IMG/VR virus record: IMGVR_UViG_3300009285_001791
Location: 1-46,477 of that record
DNA from: a virus
Direction: 5' to 3' (one strand)
DNA: 46,477 nucleotides
The notes under the pieces were generated by a model. That model was given only the letters and a program-made list of their open reading frames with translations, did not search any database and had not been told where the DNA came from. The stretch's first letter is position 1; each line of letters starts with the position of its first letter. The position numbers and the translations under genes are program-made. Below, piece by piece: positions 32,897 through 40,564 of the stretch.

Positions 32897-33609
32897 GGTA
32901 TCGACCTCCTACAAATGAACCAGGGCCGCCATCCCTGATCTAGGTAAAGCTCATGGGCCACGACGATGTTCTTGACTGGATCGTAGGCATCCTGGTACGC
33001 CCACCCGTGCGCCTTAAATCTGCCAGCGTGGATGGGGTGGAGTTGAAACACACCCCTCTCACCGAGCAGCCCTTCCTTCTCCGGCTGCTGTCCACTCTCG
33101 CAGAAGGATACGTGTGCGCCGTCCCTGATGAACCGCCAGACTCCCGCTGCCCCGGCGCAGTCCCAATCGCAGGGAAGAGCCTCCATCGCCCACTCGATGT
33201 ACTGCGTTTGCAGGGCCTCGGCTGGCTTATCGGGATCATAGATCACGAGTCGGTGGGTGGGGTCTTCATCCAAGAGCTTCTTTGCTAGCCTGGACGAACT
33301 TCTTGAATTCCAATGCCCAGTTTGTGCCGTTGCCACCGTGTTTTTTGAACCACTTAGACCACTCCACTTCGTGCTGGTCGCATAGTCTTCGATGCCTGCT
33401 GATAAAAAAGAACCGAGTTGCAGATTTTCCGCAGACTTCGCACTCCATACTTCCTCCTTGACTAAGTCTGGTGGTGTCGGCGTGATCGTGGGTGCGAGCG
33501 GCGGGACAGGCGGTGGTGTACACTGTGCCCAGGAGACTGCCCCCAGGGTTATGAGCGTCATTAGCCCGACAAATAGTGCGCCCGCGGCTCGCTCTTGCGA
33601 ATCTCTCAT
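32893..33609 (-). CDS. Lysozyme/transglycosylase-like protein with signal peptide
   Basis: 238 residues from the ATG at 33609 (a TTG at 33627 is possible). The N-terminus is a signal sequence (AAGALFVGLMTLITLGAVSW) followed by a Pro/Thr linker. The C-terminal domain has CESGQQPEKEG, LLGERGVFQLHPIH, then DPVKNIVVAHELY and QGWRPW, as in lysozyme-like transglycosylase folds with Glu as catalyst. The middle (about residues 54-112) is not protein-like and is the shadow of the small zinc gene at 33266-33448. The real lysozyme might instead start at TTG 33273 or GTG 33246. Confidence 0.65.
   Translation of the reverse strand: MRDSQERAAGALFVGLMTLITLGAVSWAQCTPPPVPPLAPTITPTPPDLVKEEVWSAKSAENLQLGSFLSAGIEDYATSTKWSGLSGSKNTVATAQTGHWNSRSSSRLAKKLLDEDPTHRLVIYDPDKPAEALQTQYIEWAMEALPCDWDCAGAAGVWRFIRDGAHVSFCESGQQPEKEGLLGERGVFQLHPIHAGRFKAHGWAYQDAYDPVKNIVVAHELYLDQGWRPWFICRRSIP
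33266..33448 (-). CDS. Small zinc-finger protein nested out of frame in the lysozyme-like gene
   Basis: 60 residues with a near-perfect AAGGAGGAAGT ribosome site. MECEVCGKSATRFFF, RHRRLCDQHEVEW and a basic Trp-rich end give Cys-x2-Cys and Cys-x2-His pairs, a typical small zinc fold. This frame looks much more protein-like than the overlapping one. It lies completely inside 32893-33609, in the linker zone. Confidence 0.75.
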   Translation of the reverse strand: MECEVCGKSATRFFFISRHRRLCDQHEVEWSKWFKKHGGNGTNWALEFKKFVQASKEALG

Positions 33610-33619
33610 GTTTCCGTGC

Positions 33620-33979
33620 CTACGCAATGACTTTCGTGCGATTCTGTGGGGCTGTTGGTAAGTTCTTAATCACACCAAGGTTCTCCAAACAAAGTACCTC
33701 GAAGGCACGTGCCGTCCAGTCGGGATTTGCAGCGATAAACTCTCTGGGCGACTGATTGCCAGACCATGCCAGGTAGTCGTCCATGCCGATCTTCAGCCAG
33801 CGCAGCACGGCCCGCATCCGCCGCTCAGTAAGATGCACGTCAATGCCCGACATTCTGTGCCGCGGGAGCCGTGGGTACACGCCACCGACTTTCGAGTCCT
33901 CGGTGAACTCTTGGGGCGGCCCATAGTCCACAATCTCACCGATTCCCCGTGCCTGAGTTTCGGCCTGGTTTACTGCCAT
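33620..33979 (-). CDS. Hypothetical protein, 119 residues
   Basis: The ATG at 33979 follows GGGAGG; an upstream start at 34081 lies in other genes. The acidic N-terminus has a short motif YPRLPRHRMSGIDVHL, and a helical middle (RRMRAVLRWLKIGMDDYLAW) follows. No family recognised. Confidence 0.65.
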   Translation of the reverse strand: MAVNQAETQARGIGEIVDYGPPQEFTEDSKVGGVYPRLPRHRMSGIDVHLTERRMRAVLRWLKIGMDDYLAWSGNQSPREFIAANPDWTARAFEVLCLENLGVIKNLPTAPQNRTKVIA

Positions 33980-34053
33980 ACTAACCTCCCAATGAATAGT
34001 GCTGCCCCGATAATAACGGCCCACAAAACCAGGCTGCGGACTAGCTGGCTCAT
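33970..34053 (-). CDS. Single-span membrane micropeptide
   Basis: 27 residues (MSQLVRSLVLWAVIIGAALF...) with one membrane helix and basic ends. GAGGTGCAGCC precedes the ATG, which overlaps the previous stop. It overlaps the next start by ten bases. Possibly a lysis-related or membrane-modulating peptide; function unproven. Confidence 0.55.
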   Translation of the reverse strand: MSQLVRSLVLWAVIIGAALFIGRLVWQ

Positions 34054-34289
34054 GGCTGCACCTCACTCGCCAACATGCCACACCAGCGGCAGATTGCGGG
34101 AAGCTGGACTATAATGCCCGCGGTCTGCTGCCCCTCACGATAGACCAACTCATGCCCAGGACACGTCTCTGGCGTGAGTAGCACCTTTCCTTTTGCTCCA
34201 CAAGTAGGGCAGGTTATCCAAGCACCCGTTAAATGCCTGTGGCCCCCTTCCCCCCTGCACGTCGGACATCGAACGAAAAGCCCAGTCAT
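34050..34289 (-). CDS. DnaJ-like zinc-finger microprotein
   Basis: 79 residues. CPTCRGEGG and CPTCGAKGK are two Cys-x2-Cys-x-Gly motifs like those of the DnaJ Cys-rich domain; CPGHE and CRWCG form a second site. Such proteins are common in phages and may bind RNA or protein. ATGA coupled on both sides. Confidence 0.75.
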   Translation of the reverse strand: MTGLFVRCPTCRGEGGHRHLTGAWITCPTCGAKGKVLLTPETCPGHELVYREGQQTAGIIVQLPAICRWCGMLASEVQP

Positions 34290-34675
34290 GCCAGCACCTC
34301 ATCCGTGACCGTGATTTTTAGGCACTCCATGTTGGCGTACCGCTTCGTGCAGCGCACATCCACCAACTGCTTGTCGTCCAGGTAGGCCAGCCCGTTCAGG
34401 GCATCCTCTACGAGCTTCAGGATATTGTCCGCATCAGGCTTGACCGTGGGGAATATCCGCTTCGTCCCTTTTGGCCGGACAAAGAACGCTTCCACCAGCA
34501 TCTTCAATGGCGGCTCTCCAACGAAGCAAGCAGCACCGCCAAACTGCATCCAATACTTAGCGATGGTGTCCTCAGCAGCCTTGGTGCGGCCAGGCGTGTA
34601 CGCTCCGTGCGTCGTCACCCGCGGGCGAGCCTTCCCAATCGGTTTCATAGGAATAGAGACGATAAAGGTAGGCAT
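34286..34675 (-). CDS. rusA: RusA-like Holliday junction resolvase
   Basis: 129 residues, the RusA size. KPIGKARPRVT near the N-terminus and the metal site KPDADNILKLVEDALNGLAY with Asp81, Asp83 and Asp91, then LDDKQ (Asp100/101), match the family. It cuts four-way junctions formed during recombination and before packaging. It lies next to a Pol X-like gene and a methyltransferase gene, all coupled. Confidence 0.9.
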   Translation of the reverse strand: MPTFIVSIPMKPIGKARPRVTTHGAYTPGRTKAAEDTIAKYWMQFGGAACFVGEPPLKMLVEAFFVRPKGTKRIFPTVKPDADNILKLVEDALNGLAYLDDKQLVDVRCTKRYANMECLKITVTDEVLA

Positions 34676-35223
34676 TATGTTCGATCCCAGGGTTCAAGGT
34701 ATTCCCAGCCCAAGTTTCTAAACACCGTCTCCTCATCGCGGCACTCGATCTCCTGCCCGCCGGCGCTGGTAATCCCACCATACGCGTGACCCTGCATCCT
34801 GAGTTGCTTGAAGCGCGCCATCATTCTGATATTGAATTGTGCGCTTCCTGTTCTTACGACCAGACTCATGCCGTAGTTTTCCATCGTGGTGGAAAAGAGG
34901 TCTAGCGGTATCCCGCTGGGCAGGTGAATCAAGAGCTTGTTCTTTGGGCCATAGGTCGTCACGCCCTTGACGCTAGGGCGCATCGCCAGAATCGGCGGTG
35001 AGGCACCCAGCAGGCCCTTTACGGCTCGGTCTAGCTCATCCACGTAGAATAGATCATCCGTGGGCTTGGGGATCGCGAGAAGTTCTATATCCCCACAGTC
35101 GGGCCGCCTGCGGCGGATGCTCCCTGCAATCTCGATGCGCGTGCAGGCCGGTGCAAGCACCGCCAAGAGTTCTTGCGCTACCGCAAGGGCTTCGGCGTGA
35201 GGGTAACGGGTCTCGCTAGGCAT
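34675..35223 (-). CDS. Family X DNA polymerase-like nucleotidyltransferase
   Basis: 182 residues. AGSIRRRRPDCGDIELL (Gly34-Ser35, Asp45, Glu47) is the Pol beta-type palm motif, but the second acid is Glu where Asp is usual. Asp108 in PLDLF is the third. The thumb pattern TGSAQFN ... LGWEYLEPWDR is present. There is no lyase domain. It could fill short gaps in repair, or act on other substrates. Confidence 0.75.
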   Translation of the reverse strand: MPSETRYPHAEALAVAQELLAVLAPACTRIEIAGSIRRRRPDCGDIELLAIPKPTDDLFYVDELDRAVKGLLGASPPILAMRPSVKGVTTYGPKNKLLIHLPSGIPLDLFSTTMENYGMSLVVRTGSAQFNIRMMARFKQLRMQGHAYGGITSAGGQEIECRDEETVFRNLGWEYLEPWDRT

Positions 35224-35816
35224 TACACAAGCACCTCCTGAGACAGCCGTTTGGCGGCGATTTCGCAGTAGCGCTCCTCGATCTCTATCCCGATTGCACG
35301 GCGACCCAGGTCTTTGGCTGCGCGGAGCGTAGTTCCGCTGCCCATATACGGGTCGAGGATTAGATCGCCCTCATCTGTCCAGTGGGCCGCTAGCTTTGTG
35401 AACAGTCTAAGTGGCTTCGGCCACGGATGTCCCTTCGCTAGTGGGTCAACTACCAGCGGGAAGTCGAGAAGATCGCTACCCAGGGGACGTTTAGGGAATG
35501 CGTAGGCCAGCACTGGCTCAAAAAGGATATGCAGGCAAGCCGACCCACCTAGTGAAGATGTACCACTACATTTCCATGCGTACTCCCAAACTGGTTTTTG
35601 TCTAGCTATCCAGTTGAAGGATTCTAGCTTACCAGGGGAGACAACTACGGCCGTGGTCATTCTTAGTAATAGCGGAAGAATCGCGCTCATATCGCCTTCA
35701 AGGTACGGCGGGTCAGTCAACACCAGGTCAACGCTGCCTGGTTCAAGCAGCGGCAGCACATCGCGGCAATCGCCGTGATAGATAGTAATACCAGCGTGCT
35801 CGTAATAAGGCTTCAA
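35223..35816 (-). CDS. DNA N6-adenine/N4-cytosine methyltransferase
   Basis: 197 residues from a TTG start. The catalytic motif LTDPPY (residues 33-38) comes first and the SAM-binding LDPYMGSGTT (154-163) last, the beta-type order. It would modify phage DNA and may shield it from host restriction. Its target sequence cannot be told. The start overlaps the stop of a 21-codon ORF. Confidence 0.85.
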   Translation of the reverse strand: MKPYYEHAGITIYHGDCRDVLPLLEPGSVDLVLTDPPYLEGDMSAILPLLLRMTTAVVVSPGKLESFNWIARQKPVWEYAWKCSGTSSLGGSACLHILFEPVLAYAFPKRPLGSDLLDFPLVVDPLAKGHPWPKPLRLFTKLAAHWTDEGDLILDPYMGSGTTLRAAKDLGRRAIGIEIEERYCEIAAKRLSQEVLV

Positions 35817-35878
35817 AGCAGCACTTCCTGTCGGTTGCGCTCTCCCGCCATGTCCTTGCTCTCCCAGTACGGGGTCAT
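35813..35878 (-). CDS. 21-residue leader ORF of the methyltransferase
   Basis: ATG after a strong GGGGAGGGC site; sequence MTPYWESKDMAGERNRQEVL plus one residue. Its TGA overlaps the methyltransferase TTG, which has no ribosome site, so it probably serves to couple translation. Could be a real micropeptide. Confidence 0.45.
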   Translation of the reverse strand: MTPYWESKDMAGERNRQEVLL

Positions 35879-35904
35879 GCCCTCCCCATCCTCTCGCCGT
35901 GCGG

Positions 35905-36189
35905 CTATTCTATGGGGGTGACGGTAGTGACGTTGGCTTTCCAACGGGGAATGGAGATGCCGCCGCCCTCACGTTGTTTAACTTCAAGGATGAATTGTCC
36001 ACACCGATAAGTCCCCTCACCACGATCCTTCATTTTGATCTTGATTGCTGCTTTAGCTTTTAACCAGGTTTTGTGTTCCTCTTGATTGTCGAGATATTGA
36101 GTAAGTTCGGACAGCAGTTCCTCATCGGAAATAATCTGCTCATCGAACGCTGCCTGTGGTCGTACTACGGTGCGCCTTCGCTCTGCCAT
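35905..36189 (-). CDS. Hypothetical protein, 94 residues
   Basis: Charged N-terminal helix (SDEELLSELTQYLDNQEEHK), then Lys-rich and strand-rich end (YRCGQFILEVKQREG). It resembles small phage proteins of unknown role sometimes found near recombination genes. Ribosome site GGAGTAG before the ATG. Confidence 0.65.
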   Translation of the reverse strand: MAERRRTVVRPQAAFDEQIISDEELLSELTQYLDNQEEHKTWLKAKAAIKIKMKDRGEGTYRCGQFILEVKQREGGGISIPRWKANVTTVTPIE

Positions 36190-36259
36190 GATTTACTACT
36201 CCTACCTGCTCCTTGCTAACTTGACCTTATCCTCCCGCTGGGCCAGATGTAATACTTGC

Positions 36260-36439
36260 TCATGTCGCTCTCATTTCTAGCACACGGTGAATGAGCGTGA
36301 TTGCGCCCTTCAGCATCCGGACGGCCTGGCCGAGCACAAAGCTATCCTCACGTTTCGCCATATCTTCCAGCGTCTCCGTGAGATCGGCCAGCGCGTCCTG
36401 AATCTCGGTTAGACTTTCGGTGCTGGTGGCGTGTTCCAT
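36260..36439 (-). CDS. Small helical hypothetical protein
   Basis: 59 residues (MEHATSTESLTEIQDALADL, then a helical LGQAVRMLKGAITLIHRVLE). Acidic first half, basic second half. CAAGAGG lies before the ATG. No family recognised. Confidence 0.6.
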   Translation of the reverse strand: MEHATSTESLTEIQDALADLTETLEDMAKREDSFVLGQAVRMLKGAITLIHRVLEMRAT

Positions 36440-36452
36440 GATGGCCTCTTGC

Positions 36453-36713
36453 TCATAACAACTTTAGTACCATTACTCGTGGTTCTGCAGGGCCGCGTGT
36501 TCTATTACATTGACGACACACTGGATCGACCATTAGGGGCTTACGATAGTCACGATGTTCGTACATACTTGCGATTTCACCGCAATCAGCACATCGAATC
36601 GAGCCATCTAATCTGGGGATTATCCCACGCTGTATCGCCTGCTGAACTGAACGCCGTGCTCTATTGGCTAAAAGGTGATACGGGCTTTGGCATCCACAAT
36701 TACAGCTCTTCAT
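36453..36713 (-). CDS. Zinc-binding HNH-like small phage protein
   Basis: 86 residues. RCADCGEIASMYEHRDYRKP, two residues before DPVCRQCN, gives two Cys-x2-Cys pairs with an HRDY-KPL motif between, as in a small phage zinc protein family related to HNH folds but without the second His-Asn. Function unknown. ATGA coupled to the zinc-ribbon gene. Confidence 0.7.
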   Translation of the reverse strand: MKSCNCGCQSPYHLLANRARRSVQQAIQRGIIPRLDGSIRCADCGEIASMYEHRDYRKPLMVDPVCRQCNRTRGPAEPRVMVLKLL

Positions 36714-36850
36714 TGCGCTTCTTTCCGAGAGCTATCCCACCACGCCGACTTGCATTTGGGGCAAATACGTGGATATTCTTCCTTCCTCGGCACCCAGGGG
36801 TGTCCGCAGCGAAGACACGTATATTTGGGCAATCGCACCGTCTGGCTCAT
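36710..36850 (-). CDS. Rubredoxin-like zinc-ribbon microprotein
   Basis: 46 residues, first gene of this leftward operon. CLRCGHPWVPRKEEYPRICP followed by KCKSAWWD gives a complete four-Cys zinc ribbon with a WVPRK signature common in short prokaryotic and phage proteins. GGGGAGG lies before the ATG. Likely nucleic-acid binding. Confidence 0.7.
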   Translation of the reverse strand: MSQTVRLPKYTCLRCGHPWVPRKEEYPRICPKCKSAWWDSSRKEAQ

Positions 36851-36874
36851 TGACTTTTACCTCCCCGCTATGAT

Positions 36875-36903
36875 AGGTTAACACACGGGTATACCTCTGT
36901 CAA
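36875..36903 (-). promoter_or_regulatory. Leftward promoter of the methyltransferase/RusA operon
   Basis: Minus strand: perfect TTGACA (36903-36898), 17-base spacer, TAACCT (36880-36875; weak). A second TTGACA occurs at 36926-36921 in a TGTTGACAG repeat, possibly an operator. No clear rightward promoter for the primase was found in the same gap. Confidence 0.5.
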
Positions 36904-36927
36904 CACCACAGGAAAGAGGCTGTCAAC

Positions 36928-37779
36928 ATGCAAAAACCAAGTTCCGATCTCATCCCCGTCCTGAACAAACTCCGCGGCGTGAAGCGTGGTAGTGGAGAAA
37001 CCTGGACGGCATTATGCCCCAGTCATCCAGATAAGACCCGCTCGCTCTCAATTACCGAGAAGGACGGTAAGCTGCTCCTGCACTGCTTTGTTTCGTGCTC
37101 ATTCGAGCAGATCATGGCCGCATTGGGGTTAAGTCCGAGTGTTTTTGCAACCCCTCACGCGCTGCCAGAAGGGACACCCGAGGAACTTATCTACGTCATT
37201 CGTGATCGTCAATTACACACCCTCGCGGAGCATGTACGGCTGGACTACCCCGATGGAAGCAAGCGGTTCATTTGGCGACGGGACGGCAAGGTAGGCCTGC
37301 AAGGACTGAAGCTGACGGGACTCCCGCTGTATGGCATCCACGATCTACCACCTCCGGTTGACCCCTTCGAGTCCTCAACAGGGCTTAGTCTCAACAGCCA
37401 GTACGTGATTATCGTGGAAGGCGAGAAGGCTTGCGATAGCCTGAAGGCGAGGGGTATACCAGCCGTCTCCACCTATGGGGCCAATTGTATCCCTGACACA
37501 TCGGTGCTGGCCGAACTGTTCGGGTACGTGATCTTCCTGTGGCCCGATAACGATGAGCCAGGCCGCAAGCACATGGAGCTGGTCGCTCGGAACTATCCGA
37601 ACTCGGACTGCCCATTTATCATCCAATGGTCCGCTGCGCCGCCCAAGGGTGACGCAGCGGACTTTACGGGAGACGTTGGGGAGCTTCTAGGGAACGCTAC
37701 TTTGTGGGAGCCTGGGATGCTGTGGGAACCGTCCGATAATGTGCCAATGCAAGAAGCGCAGTTAGGACGGTTTTTCTAA
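36928..37779 (+). CDS. DNA primase with CHC2 zinc finger and TOPRIM
   Basis: 283 residues. CHC2-type zinc site: Cys30, His33, Cys53 and Cys57. TOPRIM: IIVEGEKACDSL with Glu164/Glu166 and LWPDNDEPG with Asp207 and Asp209. It lacks the long catalytic core of DnaG, resembling split phage primases. It would make primers for replication forks opened by the next protein. AGGAAAGAGG before the ATG. It overlaps the helicase gene at TAATG. Confidence 0.85.
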   Translation: MQKPSSDLIPVLNKLRGVKRGSGETWTALCPSHPDKTRSLSITEKDGKLLLHCFVSCSFEQIMAALGLSPSVFATPHALPEGTPEELIYVIRDRQLHTLAEHVRLDYPDGSKRFIWRRDGKVGLQGLKLTGLPLYGIHDLPPPVDPFESSTGLSLNSQYVIIVEGEKACDSLKARGIPAVSTYGANCIPDTSVLAELFGYVIFLWPDNDEPGRKHMELVARNYPNSDCPFIIQWSAAPPKGDAADFTGDVGELLGNATLWEPGMLWEPSDNVPMQEAQLGRFF

Positions 37780-39038
37780 TGACAGCGCGGTGGGACAATG
37801 ACGTAGCTCGTAGAACCTATCGCAAGTTTATTACCCTCGTCGGGACCGGGGAAGAGTTTGCACTGAAGGCCACGAATGTACGGATGGAGCGCACTGGTCT
37901 TCACGCCCGTGTAGGTCTTTTCCTTGGCGAACGCTATCTCGGCCACGACGAATTCAATATCAGCCGCAGAGAAGAGCGTACTAGGCTCTCTAAGCATTGC
38001 TACGAGAAGCTGGGCGATGTATCTAAAGAAGCCCTACCGCTAGCCGTTCTTGGTGAACATCTTGACGCGTTCTCATTGGAGCTAGAGGATTCTTTCGGAC
38101 ACCGGTACACTGGCGGGCGAGTGCACGGCAAGCGCAGAACCTCGGAGCAAAGATTTCTCCTGCGGCCCTATCTCTTATCGGGCGGAGGGACTATTTTGTT
38201 CGCGCCACCTGGCACTGGCAAAAGCTGGGTCGGTCTACTTATGGCCCTGTCTATCGAGTATGGCTGCACCGATCTTTGGCCCGTGACAAAGGGCAATGTG
38301 CTCTTTGTAAACCTCGAACGTTCCGAGGAGTCCATGCAGGACCGACTTTCACAGGCTGGGAGCGCCTTTCTAAGAACCCCTGATTGCAGCTTGCTTATGC
38401 TCAACGCTCGCGGTCTTAGCATGAATGATGTCCATGCCTCGGTGCTGGAGATGGTTTTAGCGAACCACGTGAGCGTCGTAGTTCTTGATTCGTTGAGCCG
38501 TACGGGTCTTGGCTCGATGGTCTTTGATGATGTGAGCAACAAGAGCATGGACTTGCTCAACTCCCTGAATGCTGCGTGGCTTGCTATCGGACACGCACCG
38601 AGGGGAGATACGGAGCACGTTTACGGAAGCGTGATGTTTGATGCGGCGGCTGACCTAGCGGTCAAACTCTCAGCGGAACAGCGAGACAGTACGCTTGGTT
38701 TAGCACTAGAGGTCACGAAGGCCAACGATATAGCTAAACCAGCAACGCAATACATTGCCTTAGACTTTTCGGTCAATGGTGAAGATTCTGAGCTAGTAGG
38801 GGTACGTAGGGCGAGCAGTGCGGAGTTTCCCGAATTGATGATGAAGGAAAAGACCGGTCTCGCTGATTCGGTTATCCTGTACTTATCTGGATCAGGTAAA
38901 GCTACCGCTACAGAATTAGCGAAAGAAACGGGTTACAAGAGGGAAAACGTTGCGCGATTCTTGTCGAAATCACCCTCGATAGTACGAATTGGAAAACAAG
39001 GGAAAGAGGTATTTTACGACCTTTCTAATAACGTGTGA
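37779..39038 (+). CDS. RepA-like helicase / AAA ATPase with winged helix
   Basis: 419 residues. Walker A APPGTGKS (142-149), Walker B VVVLD (233-237), and sensor-like WLAIGHAPRG fit RecA-fold RepA/DnaB-type ATPases. The C-terminal 60 residues (ATELAKETGYKRENVARFLS) form a winged helix. It is the probable replicative helicase, paired with the primase. The N-terminal 130 residues are not recognised. Confidence 0.8.
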   Translation: MTARWDNDVARRTYRKFITLVGTGEEFALKATNVRMERTGLHARVGLFLGERYLGHDEFNISRREERTRLSKHCYEKLGDVSKEALPLAVLGEHLDAFSLELEDSFGHRYTGGRVHGKRRTSEQRFLLRPYLLSGGGTILFAPPGTGKSWVGLLMALSIEYGCTDLWPVTKGNVLFVNLERSEESMQDRLSQAGSAFLRTPDCSLLMLNARGLSMNDVHASVLEMVLANHVSVVVLDSLSRTGLGSMVFDDVSNKSMDLLNSLNAAWLAIGHAPRGDTEHVYGSVMFDAAADLAVKLSAEQRDSTLGLALEVTKANDIAKPATQYIALDFSVNGEDSELVGVRRASSAEFPELMMKEKTGLADSVILYLSGSGKATATELAKETGYKRENVARFLSKSPSIVRIGKQGKEVFYDLSNNV

Positions 39039-39054
39039 CGCGTATAGGGAAAGA

Positions 39055-39086
39055 GAGATGATACACATCATCTCCCTCCCCTTTTC
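39055..39086 (+). terminator. Terminator after the helicase gene
   Basis: GAGATGAT pairs with ATCATCTC around ACAC, followed by a C-rich run and TTTT (39082-39085). Just downstream are two tandem copies of CATGTGTATCAC, which could pair with the hairpin strand as an alternative fold. It separates the rightward helicase from the leftward operon. Confidence 0.55.
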
Positions 39087-39132
39087 CTACCATGTGTATC
39101 ACCATGTGTATCACGTCACACGTTCCTAGTAA

Positions 39133-39252
39133 TTAAGTTCGGAAAGGTTCGGAAGAATCCGAACTGCTGTCTACAGCTGCGATCCAGTCTTTCAGGGCAG
39201 CGTCCCAACAGCAGGAGAGGTCGGAATCGTGGTGTGAATCCTCGGTATCCAC
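39133..39252 (-). CDS. Small acidic protein, last of the leftward operon
   Basis: 39 residues from a GTG directly after the TAG of the gene before, same frame. Sequence LSCCWDAALKDWIAAVDSSS is helical with many Ser/Asp. It could also be made by reading through the amber codon, giving a 79-residue protein. Function unknown. Confidence 0.45.
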   Translation of the reverse strand: MDTEDSHHDSDLSCCWDAALKDWIAAVDSSSDSSEPFRT

Positions 39253-39372
39253 CTACTGCGTCGATTGCGGCGAATTGCTGAAGAACCGGGTGTTCGGACA
39301 ATTCCAGTAGAACCCTGCATTCCACCACGGGTGCTCCGACAGCCATGCAAACCGCTGATCGCTAGGTTTCAT
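39253..39372 (-). CDS. Small hypothetical protein, 39 residues
   Basis: MKPSDQRFAWLSEHPWWNAG... with AAAGGT near the ATG. The alternative start at 39498 lies within the neighbouring zinc gene. Aromatic and rather polar; no family recognised. Confidence 0.5.
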   Translation of the reverse strand: MKPSDQRFAWLSEHPWWNAGFYWNCPNTRFFSNSPQSTQ

Positions 39373-39376
39373 GGTT

Positions 39377-39559
39377 TTACCTTTCGGCCAGCCTGTTCGC
39401 TGTTGCCACTGCGCCGTCGAGCGCCTTAGGCAGCTCGTAATAGCCGTAGCCATCGCATCGCTCACAGCTGTGGAGCTGGAAGGATTTGCTCCGTACATTG
39501 CCCGTGCCTTTACAAGCGGTACATTCTACGTGACCGTTTGGGACCGGGAATTTACTCAT
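39377..39559 (-). CDS. DnaJ-like zinc-finger microprotein
   Basis: 60 residues with CTACKGTGNV and CERCDGYGYY, two Cys-x2-Cys-x-Gly-x-Gly repeats as in the DnaJ central domain. Start overlaps the previous stop. Function in phages unknown; may bind proteins or RNA. Confidence 0.75.
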   Translation of the reverse strand: MSKFPVPNGHVECTACKGTGNVRSKSFQLHSCERCDGYGYYELPKALDGAVATANRLAER

Positions 39560-39774
39560 TGCTGTGTGTCACTTACTTTGCTGACATCAGCAAAGTGTGC
39601 GGGGGCGCCACTGTTTACCGCGCCTTCCAGGTGCAAGGCAAGATAACTTTCTAGGCCATGTTGTAGCGTTATAAGAACCGAGCGCTCATCTTCATTGATG
39701 TCCAGTGCTCTATTTACCTTGGTTAGCTGTTCTCTTATTTCGTCGTCGTCTAGGAATTTACTTTTGGCGCTCAT
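39556..39774 (-). CDS. Helical hypothetical protein, 72 residues
   Basis: Charged helices (DDDEIREQLTKVNRALDINE) with an NEDERSVLITLQHGLESYLA segment. Coupled by ATGA on both sides within the recombination gene cluster. No family recognised. Confidence 0.6.
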   Translation of the reverse strand: MSAKSKFLDDDEIREQLTKVNRALDINEDERSVLITLQHGLESYLALHLEGAVNSGAPAHFADVSKVSDTQQ

Positions 39775-40268
39775 GGTTGAACCTTCGCTATGAAGTCGCT
39801 TGCGGGAGTAGCGACCGTAATCTGGTCAATTTGTGCGCCTTCCAGGTCACTGGCTATCGTGGCCGTTGGTTCGTCGCGCTTGGTGACGAAACCTAGATCA
39901 CTGAAAGACACAACACCCTGAGCCTTCACGATGGACTCGAATGCCTTTTTGTCCAAGGTTAACGCGAGTTGATGCTGTAGCCCCCAGTTGTAGGCGCGCT
40001 GTGCGTCATAGTCCAACCTTGGCATCACCCGTATGACTACGCCAGGAGCGACCTGTTTGTCGCCCGTGATGGCGTACTGGGCCAAGGCCAGCTCACGGAG
40101 CTTGGCTTCCTCGGCGGCGCACCATTCCCGGGACTCTTTTTCTCCCGCTAACAATGCACTGTGTAACTGTTCCCACGCCTCTCTCTCAAATCTCAGCGTT
40201 GCGGTGGTATGGGATGACGCTTGCCGTGCCTCGATTACTCGCTGGAGTTGTTCTGCGATGGTGGTCAT
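39771..40268 (-). CDS. Hypothetical protein near the RecT-like gene
   Basis: 165 residues. A coiled N-terminus (MTTIAEQLQRVIEARQ) is followed by DYDAQRAYNWGLQHQLALTL and DKKAFESIVKAQGVV, a pattern seen in phage proteins next to recombination genes. It may assist the annealing protein. Its own function is unknown. Confidence 0.65.
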   Translation of the reverse strand: MTTIAEQLQRVIEARQASSHTTATLRFEREAWEQLHSALLAGEKESREWCAAEEAKLRELALAQYAITGDKQVAPGVVIRVMPRLDYDAQRAYNWGLQHQLALTLDKKAFESIVKAQGVVSFSDLGFVTKRDEPTATIASDLEGAQIDQITVATPASDFIAKVQP

Positions 40269-40519
40269 GCTAGTGCCTCTTGCATTTCTAGCAGTTTGGC
40301 AGAAATATAGATCGCCTTGCGTTCTCTTAACTTTCGCTCACTGTCTCGATCTTGTCTGTCTGCCGCCAGTTTACTTTCGAGGTCATCTCGTTCATCCGTG
40401 CCTTGCTTTGCTAGCATGGATGGGAGTAGTGCCGACATCATATCTATCATGCCGTCCTTCTGCACCCATGCCTTCAATGCTTCTAGGAGAACATTGATTT
40501 CGTCCGGTGTTAGTCTCAT
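40265..40519 (-). CDS. Helical hypothetical protein, 84 residues
   Basis: Strong AGAAGGAGC before the ATG. First half DEINVLLEALKAWVQKDGMI, second half a charged coiled coil (DDLESKLAADRQDRDSERKL). Coupled to the gene that follows. No family recognised. Confidence 0.65.
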   Translation of the reverse strand: MRLTPDEINVLLEALKAWVQKDGMIDMMSALLPSMLAKQGTDERDDLESKLAADRQDRDSERKLRERKAIYISAKLLEMQEALA

Positions 40520-40564
40520 GTTCTGCTCCTTCTGCTAAGGCCGCCAGGGGCCTGCTGGTGGCGA

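Noticed and set aside
36216-36263. 15-codon ORF starting at the stop of the gene at 36260
   Set aside because: ATGA junction but no ribosome site and no protein-like feature; too short to support.
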